Origin: Gelidibacter salicanalis
Lineage (GTDB): Bacteria > Bacteroidota > Bacteroidia > Flavobacteriales > Flavobacteriaceae
Direction of reading: 5' to 3'
Length of the DNA: 39,413 nucleotides
Assembly: GCF_016469035.1 (NCBI RefSeq)
Contig: NZ_JAEHJZ010000023.1
Span: 941 to 40,353, forward strand
Shown here: one piece after another, positions 34,666 to 39,413 of the stretch
Layout of the letters: every line of letters starts with the position of its first letter
How positions within the stretch are numbered: the first letter of the stretch is position 1
Notes under the pieces: generated by a model
The model's database searches: none
Told to the model about the DNA's origin: nothing
What the model saw: the letters and a program-made list of their open reading frames with translations, nothing else
Translations under genes and position numbers: made by a program

Positions 34666-34867
34666 AAATGATGTGGTATTTCTAATTTTTCTGTTTTCTT
34701 GACGGACAATTAATAGTAGGATATTTAGTTCAGCCTCAGCATTTTAATTTGTATGAGGTTAAAATAGAATGCCCTGAATACAGCTTGGTAAATATGGCGA
34801 ATAAGGAAATGTTTGCTGATAGGCATTTGTGATTGATACTTCAGTGGTTTACAGGTTAGGCCGGTAA

Positions 34868-35363
34868 TTACCATTTGTTTTTCTCTTTCATATATTCAAC
34901 ACCGTTGAATGCGGCCATCTTTGCTTGGTCGATATTCTCAAATTGTTTTGTACCTAAAACGTCGGAAATATTAACTTTGAACTTTTTTGTGAATCTGTCT
35001 TGATAAATGACAATTAAATGATTCGTTATTTTTAAGTATGAATTGCCTTTCTTGCTAACCTTCCATTCTTTTTTTTAGCCAGTTGATGCGCCTGTGAGAT
35101 TTATTTCTTAATTGGTTTTCGCGCTTTTTGGGATTTACATAATCATTGGTCATTTTCTCAGCACAGACACATCCAACTTTAAATTCCTCTCCAAAATCCC
35201 TGTGGCTTACAACGTGTACATACCGTATGCGCTCGTTGTTACACATCATGCACGTTTCATATTGGGTATCATCCGCAGATTGTCCCTCAGCTCTGATGTC
35301 ATAAACCTCTTCTAAAATCCATCCCTTATGTGGAACACCCAATATATTCCAATAATTACTCAT
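34868..35363 (-). pseudogene. zinc-ribbon small protein interrupted by a frameshift at an A8 tract
   Basis: The intact first part runs from the ATG at 35363 to a TAG at 35055 (102 residues: MSNYWNILGVPHKGWILEEV onward). It holds a zinc-ribbon-like set C38-x-x-C41 and C65-x-C67. Just before its stop the coding strand has eight A (35076-35069). Omitting one A joins the frame to a protein-like extension ending at TAA 34868-34870 (KEWKVSKKGNSYLKITNHLI to MKEKNKW), for 164 residues. The join gives NWLKKEWKVSKKGNSYLK, which looks continuous with the family as I remember it. So this is a frameshift mutation, a sequencing error or a slippage-expressed gene. No function known; it lies between int and hsdM. 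Confidence 0.75.
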
Positions 35364-35413
35364 TTTGATACGTCTCGATTTATAAATATACGAATTACAA
35401 GATGATAAATTTT

Positions 35414-35431
35414 TGGTTTACTATGGTTTAC
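35414..35431. repeat. 10-bp-spaced direct repeat upstream of the zinc-ribbon gene
   Basis: TGGTTTAC occurs at 35414 and again at 35424, one DNA turn apart, about 50 bp upstream of the zinc-ribbon ATG. It could be a regulator site; support is limited to spacing. Confidence 0.3.
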
Positions 35432-35578
35432 GGTTTGAAATTGATAAATTATCGTCTTCCTGAATTCCATAAATGTTCGACCTTCCTAAAATTCACTTCC
35501 ATTATTAATTTGAGCTTATAATAATTCCCTGTAGCCCTTTTATTATCACATATTTTCTTAGTTTTAACTTCTTATACA

Positions 35579-37183
35579 ATGACCAAACTATTTATGACCC
35601 AAAACACTTCAAAAGCGGATATCAATTTTGAACAGGAATTATGGAAAGCTGCCAATGAGCTCCGCGGTGCTGTTGCAGAAAATCAATATAAAGATTTCGT
35701 ACTTCCTCTTATATTTCTAAAACACATTTCTGAACGCTACGAGATACGGCATGATCACTTGTTGGATCTTTTGAACGATAAAAAATCTGATTATTACACC
35801 TTAGATAAAGAAGAGCAACTTTACGTATTGGAAGATCCGGATGAATATCTTTCAAAGAATACCTATATCATTCCAAAAGAGGCGACATGGCAATTTTTAC
35901 AGGATAATGCAGAACAGGATAATATAAAAGTCCTGGTAGATGATGCCTTTGATTTGTTAGACCAGACTGTTGCTAATTTCAGACCCGATTTAAAAGGAAT
36001 CTTACCACGAATTTTCGTAAAAAGCCAATTGACCTCAAGACAGGTGGGCGGCCTTATTAATTTGTTGGCAAATCCTAAACTATCAGTTAAAGAAAATCCA
36101 GAGAGTGATATTCTTGGACGGGTTTATGAATATTATATTGGCAAATTCGCCATAGCTGAAGGCTCTGGTGCGGGACAGTTTTTTACGCCTGGCAGTATTG
36201 TAAGGTTGATGGTAGAAATGATTGAGCCTTTTGAAGGTAAAATTTTTGATGCTGCTTGTGGTTCTGGTGGCATGTTTGTACAATCTTTAAAATTCTTGCA
36301 GGCACATGGTGGCGACAAGCGCAATATTTCCATTTACGGGCAGGAACGTTATGATGGCACCTTGCGTTTATGTAAAATGAATTTGGCCTTACGTGATCTG
36401 TCTTTTGATGTGCGCTTGGGCGATTCATTATTGCAGGATAAATTCCCTGACTTGAAAGCGGATTTCATTATTGTTAATCCGCCCTTCAACGTGAGCCAAT
36501 GGCATCCCGAGGATCTGCCAGAAAATGATCCACGACTTTTTGGTCCTAAAGAAGAGTTTACTACGGATGGCAATGCCAACTATATGTGGATGCAGACTTT
36601 TTGGAGCCATTTGAGTGATAGGGGTACAGCCAGTGTAGTTATGGCAAATGGTGCGATGACTTCCAATAATAGAGGCGAAAAGAATGTGCGCCAGTTTATG
36701 GTGGATCATAGCATGATTGATTGTATTGTGAGGTTGCCGGATAAATTGTTTTTGACCACGGGCATTCCAGCATGCATTTTCATCTTGAGCAAAAACAGAG
36801 ATGGAAAAGATGGCACCCACAGAGAACGGACTAATGAAATCCTTTTCATTGACACCTCAAAGATGGGCACTATGGAAAGCCGTAAACTGAGAGTGTTTAC
36901 TGATGATGATATTGATAAAGTTACCGAAGTCTACCATAGTTGGCGGAACATAAACGCTTCCTATGAAAATGTTGATGGCTTTTGCTACAATGCCACTATT
37001 GACGAGGTTATAAAACAGGATTACAAATTAACGCCGGGGATCTACGTGGGCACCGAAGCAGTTGAAGACGATGGGATTCCTTTTGAAGATAAAATGGCCG
37101 ATTTAAAAATCCAATTGAAAGCACAATTTGAAAAAGGCAACACATTGCAGAAAAAAATAATAGAAAATTTTGAAAAATTTTAA
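35579..37183 (+). CDS. hsdM: type I restriction-modification methyltransferase subunit HsdM
   Basis: Adenine-N6 DNA methyltransferase subunit that needs HsdS for sequence recognition. Residues about 15-150 are the HsdM N-terminal helical domain (ELWKAANELRGAVAENQYKD); then the SAM motif FDAACGSGGMF (about 222-232), QERYDGTLRLCKMNL, and the catalytic NPPF at 300-303 (preceded by DFIIVN). The C-terminal HsdS-interacting region follows, with DGKDG and YKLTPGIYVG motifs; 534 residues is normal. The ATG at 35594 (MTQNTSKAD) is an alternative start. It is followed by an AbiE toxin-antitoxin pair in place of hsdS. Confidence 0.95.
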   Translation: MTKLFMTQNTSKADINFEQELWKAANELRGAVAENQYKDFVLPLIFLKHISERYEIRHDHLLDLLNDKKSDYYTLDKEEQLYVLEDPDEYLSKNTYIIPKEATWQFLQDNAEQDNIKVLVDDAFDLLDQTVANFRPDLKGILPRIFVKSQLTSRQVGGLINLLANPKLSVKENPESDILGRVYEYYIGKFAIAEGSGAGQFFTPGSIVRLMVEMIEPFEGKIFDAACGSGGMFVQSLKFLQAHGGDKRNISIYGQERYDGTLRLCKMNLALRDLSFDVRLGDSLLQDKFPDLKADFIIVNPPFNVSQWHPEDLPENDPRLFGPKEEFTTDGNANYMWMQTFWSHLSDRGTASVVMANGAMTSNNRGEKNVRQFMVDHSMIDCIVRLPDKLFLTTGIPACIFILSKNRDGKDGTHRERTNEILFIDTSKMGTMESRKLRVFTDDDIDKVTEVYHSWRNINASYENVDGFCYNATIDEVIKQDYKLTPGIYVGTEAVEDDGIPFEDKMADLKIQLKAQFEKGNTLQKKIIENFEKF

Positions 37184-37187
37184 AATC

Positions 37188-37327
37188 TGTTCATTATAAA
37201 TTGATGTTCATGGAAACTGGACAGTCGTTAGAGTTGAACAAAAGTGCGATAATTCAGTAAAAATCAATATATGTTCATTATATTTGATTGTTCATGTAAC
37301 ATGAACAAAATTAAAAATTGAACAAAA
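37188..37327 (+). promoter_or_regulatory. 84-bp-spaced double operator of the AbiE pair
   Basis: The bipartite motif TGTTCATTATA-N6-TGTTCATG occurs at 37188-37212 and 37272-37296, exactly 84 bp apart. TTGAACAAAA also recurs 84 bp apart (37234 and 37318), so the interval is a diverged tandem duplication. The second copy continues into a perfect inverted repeat TTGTTCATG-TAA-CATGAACAA (37288-37308). It lies directly before the antitoxin ATG at 37327. AbiEi antitoxins are known to bind repeats upstream of their genes and repress them, so an autoregulatory operator is the natural reading. Confidence 0.7.
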
Positions 37328-38349
37328 TGGAGTTTGTTAAGTTAAAAGATTGGTTTCAGAATTTGGATTTTGAGGTGGCCATCAAAAAGATTCAATCGCA
37401 TGACGGCGTTGTGGACTTAGTGATAAGCCTTAATGACGAAAAGGTATATGCTGAATTGAAAAGGGAAGTGCGGCCACAGCACCTTGCCATTTTCGAAGGA
37501 ATGGCCGAGCAGAGAACGCCTTTTTTGGTCGCTGCCGATTATATTACGCCCAATGCCAAAACACATTTAAAAGCTAAGAAAATCAATTATATTGATAGTT
37601 TCGGCAATGCATATATCGACTTAACCCATCTTAAAGTATATATTGAAAAAGATAATGCAAGACCTATTAACAGTGAGCACTCCAATGTATTTACGCCCAC
37701 TGCAGGACAAGTCATTTTTCAGCTTCTTAAAAACCCAGAACAGATCAATGCCACCCAAAGGCATTTGTCTCATGTCAGCAATGTGTCCTTAGGTAGTGTC
37801 AGCAAATGTTTGCAAGGTCTGATTGATGAAGGCTATGTGGCAAAGTGGAGTGAAGATCAAAAATATCAGTTGGTAAGAAAAGAGGAATTATTGGACAAAT
37901 GGATCATTCTATTGAACGAAAAAATTCTTCCAGCTCACAAAATCGGAACCTATAAGTTTTCTAAAAGCCATGCAGAACGTTGGAATGAACAGTTTATAAA
38001 TAGCGGCGTGCTTTGGGCAGGAGAACCTGCTGCAGCATTATTGACCAACTATCTGAATCCTGAAATGTTTTCATTATTCACTAACACCAGAAAACATAAT
38101 ATTACAAAGGACTTGAGGTTGCTTCCCGATGCCAACGGCGATATAAATGTTTATAAACCTTTTTGGGTGGACGATGAAATGATGGGGCAATCTAAAAATT
38201 ATATGAGTCACGAAAACGTGGTCCATCCATTGATTATATATGCCCAATTAGTATACAGCGGTAATAACAGAAATATAGAAACAGCACAACTACTATTTAA
38301 TGAGTACATCCAACCCAACTTACAAGGACTATTCCTTTCAAAACCATAG
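37327..38349 (+). CDS. abiEi: AbiEi-family type IV antitoxin with restriction-endonuclease-like N-domain
   Basis: A 340-residue transcriptional regulator/antitoxin of the AbiEi group. The frame opens with TTG at 37318, but the ATG at 37327 (MEFVKLKDWF) is the better start. Residues about 1-110 look like a PD-(D/E)XK fold with a plausible catalytic set, D30 (VVDLVIS) and E43-x-K45 (AELKRE), and the segment LKAKKINYIDSFGNAYIDL. About 122-190 is a winged helix-turn-helix (NATQRHLSHVSNVSLGSVSK), and about 205-340 is the AbiEi-type C-terminal domain. It precedes, and overlaps by 50 bp, the AbiEii toxin gene. Whether the nuclease-like domain is active is unknown. Confidence 0.85.
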   Translation: MEFVKLKDWFQNLDFEVAIKKIQSHDGVVDLVISLNDEKVYAELKREVRPQHLAIFEGMAEQRTPFLVAADYITPNAKTHLKAKKINYIDSFGNAYIDLTHLKVYIEKDNARPINSEHSNVFTPTAGQVIFQLLKNPEQINATQRHLSHVSNVSLGSVSKCLQGLIDEGYVAKWSEDQKYQLVRKEELLDKWIILLNEKILPAHKIGTYKFSKSHAERWNEQFINSGVLWAGEPAAALLTNYLNPEMFSLFTNTRKHNITKDLRLLPDANGDINVYKPFWVDDEMMGQSKNYMSHENVVHPLIIYAQLVYSGNNRNIETAQLLFNEYIQPNLQGLFLSKP

Positions 38350-39151
38350 TGAAGTCTATAAACCTCTAAAGCAGATATTCTCCAATTACGGTATCACGTA
38401 TTATCTCATTGGTGCCAACGCCAGGGATGTACATTTGTATAAAAGCGGCATCAAACCTATACGCGCTACGGCGGATATAGATTTCGCAATCATGGTACCG
38501 GATTTTGTTAGTTACAATGCCTTGATAACAGAATTGTGTACGATGGGGTTTAGCCGCGTAGCTGAGCCTTACCGGATCGTTTATGATAAAACAAACACCA
38601 TATTGGATTTAATGCCTTATGGCGAAATTGAAGAGGCCTATACTGTTAATTTCACGGAAAGAGCGGTGTCTCTATCGGTTTTGGGCTTTAAAGAAGTAGG
38701 GGAGCATATCCAACATATTGACATCCCCGAAGAAGGCTATTCATTACCAGTCACACCTATTGAAGGGATGTTTATTTTAAAATTATTGGCTTGGAATGAT
38801 AAACCAAGTTTTAGGACAAAAGATCTTGATGATTTGTCTTTTTTATTGAAACACGCTTGGGATATCTATGAAGAAGAAGCATATACCGAACATTTGGAAG
38901 TTTTTGACGATAATCAATTTAATACACAAACCGCAGCGGCAAAAATAATTGGCAAAAAAATGGGGCTTATATTAGCTGAAAATGAAATTTTAAATCAAAC
39001 CATTTCCACAATTCTTACTGAAGCAATAAAAGACGATGGCAAAGCCAAAAATCCAGAGTTGGCCGTGGCCCAAAATTTGGATATCAGCATTGAAAAAGCT
39101 AAAAATATTTTAACCTACCTCCTTGCGGGTATCAATCAAAACAGAGTATAA
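38300..39151 (+). CDS. abiEii: AbiEii/AbiGii-family nucleotidyltransferase toxin
   Basis: A 283-residue nucleotidyltransferase toxin of the AbiE type IV toxin-antitoxin family; studied members transfer nucleotides to tRNA acceptor ends and stop growth, often upon phage infection. The polymerase-beta-like motif is visible as GANARDVHLY (from G38) with the acidic pair D59-x-D61 in ATADIDFAIMV; a downstream Lys-containing helix (GMFILKLLAWNDKPSFRTKDLDDL) matches the family. The ATG lies inside the end of the antitoxin gene (50-bp overlap), pointing to coupled translation. Its stop overlaps the hsdS ATG (TAATG). Confidence 0.9.
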   Translation: MSTSNPTYKDYSFQNHSEVYKPLKQIFSNYGITYYLIGANARDVHLYKSGIKPIRATADIDFAIMVPDFVSYNALITELCTMGFSRVAEPYRIVYDKTNTILDLMPYGEIEEAYTVNFTERAVSLSVLGFKEVGEHIQHIDIPEEGYSLPVTPIEGMFILKLLAWNDKPSFRTKDLDDLSFLLKHAWDIYEEEAYTEHLEVFDDNQFNTQTAAAKIIGKKMGLILAENEILNQTISTILTEAIKDDGKAKNPELAVAQNLDISIEKAKNILTYLLAGINQNRV

Positions 39152-39243
39152 TGCCGAAAAATTGGAAAACATATAAGCTTGGAACGGTAGCAGATATTCA
39201 AAACGGATATGCTTTTAAATCTTCTGAATTAGTCGAACCTTAA
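39151..39243 (+). pseudogene. hsdS: hsdS 5' fragment, cut by an insertion sequence
   Basis: The ATG overlaps the toxin stop codon. The 30 codons read MPKNWKTYKLGTVADIQNGY-AFKSSELVEP, then TAA. This is a typical N-terminus of the first target-recognition domain of type I specificity subunits (WK.xKLGxVAxIQNGxAFKS). Normal HsdS is about 400 residues. The frame is lost around 39235-39245, where sequence unlike hsdS begins and leads to a transposase start, so an insertion sequence appears to have interrupted the gene. The rest may lie beyond the window. Confidence 0.8.
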
Positions 39244-39300
39244 CTACACGGCAACGACCTAAATATCAGTCATTTATATTAAAAATATCACTAATAATTC

Positions 39301-39331
39301 TTGCCTAAAAGACAAGGATTTTGTATCTTTC
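39301..39331 (+). promoter_or_regulatory. transposase promoter
   Basis: TTG (39301-39303), a 20-base spacer and TATCTTTC (39324-39331, one mismatch to TAnnTTTG). The predicted start near 39338 lies 12 bases before the transposase ATG. Confidence 0.55.
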
Positions 39332-39347
39332 TATATAAAACCTTGTC
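39311..39347 (+). repeat. inverted repeat spanning the transposase promoter
   Basis: GACAAGG (39311-39317) and CCTTGTC (39341-39347) are perfect inverted arms with 23 bases between, ending two bases before the transposase ATG. Confidence 0.55.
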
Positions 39348-39349
39348 AA

Positions 39350-39413
39350 ATGCGTTCAAAAAAGAGACCTACCGGACAGCTGAATTTTCTTTCCCCCACC
39401 TTAAAGGAACAAC
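39350..39413 (+). mobile_element. insertion sequence: transposase 5' end (partial, runs off the window)
   Basis: The ATG at 39350 opens a frame reading MRSKKRPTGQLNFLSPTLKE and continuing to the window end. This N-terminus resembles IS5/IS1182-type DDE transposases, in which a QLxFLSPxLxExLxP segment is followed by a dimerisation/DNA-binding region. Only 21 codons are visible, so the family is tentative. The left end of the element must lie around 39235-39245, within hsdS; no terminal inverted repeat or target duplication can be confirmed from one end. Confidence 0.7.

Noticed and set aside
36083-36820. Antisense frames over hsdM
   Set aside because: They overlap the conserved SAM and NPPF motifs of hsdM and have no family-like features.

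Overview
The window comes from a member of the Bacteroidota, most likely a marine-type Flavobacteriaceae. The evidence is the gene content and order (proS next to a FadL-like porin, DUF4293 next to rho, BT_3928-type DoxX protein), a T9SS C-terminal sorting domain, a Rho with a long low-complexity insert, and promoters of the TTG-N19-21-TAnnTTTG type. I could run no searches; all family names come from reading the translations.

Region 1 (1-5114) is core genome: a FadL/OmpP1-like porin and a Ser/Arg-rich lipoprotein on the minus strand, a divergent proS, then tRNA-Glu and rpsT. Region 2 (5186-15738) looks accessory: a NeuD-like acyltransferase and a CapK/PaaK-like ligase, about 1 kb of non-coding and apparently decayed DNA, then a very large secreted protein of about 2410 residues. 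That protein has a sorbosone/glucose dehydrogenase-like head, carbohydrate-binding, malectin, PKD and FG-GAP modules, and a T9SS sorting tail. Region 3 (15955-29207) is again core: rho, a DUF4293 protein, an 826-bp intergenic cluster of tandem and palindromic repeats, a YfcE-like phosphoesterase, truA plus an ABC exporter, and a folP-lipoprotein-cdaA operon. A same-strand run follows: DUF1599, four-helix-bundle protein, DoxX, tpiA, prmA and clpS.

Region 4 (29247-32649) is a compact sulfur operon: metallo-beta-lactamase/double-rhodanese protein, TauE/SafE exporter and two YeeE/YedE half-size membrane proteins. It resembles the blh/DUF81/DUF395 sulfide-detoxification operons controlled by BigR elsewhere, but no regulator gene is adjacent.

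Region 5 (32983-39413) begins at tRNA-Arg(ACG) and looks like an integrated defence island that runs off the window. It holds a tyrosine integrase with the Ser-for-Arg substitution of the IntDOT group and a zinc-ribbon small protein broken by a frameshift at an A8 tract. A type I restriction-modification locus follows, with hsdM separated from hsdS by an AbiEi/AbiEii toxin-antitoxin pair. hsdS stops after 30 codons, where an insertion sequence appears to begin; the window ends 21 codons into its transposase. The most notable signal is upstream of the antitoxin gene: a bipartite repeat occurs twice at exactly 84 bp (about eight DNA turns), the second copy extended into a palindrome. It is a strong candidate for a cooperative autoregulatory operator.
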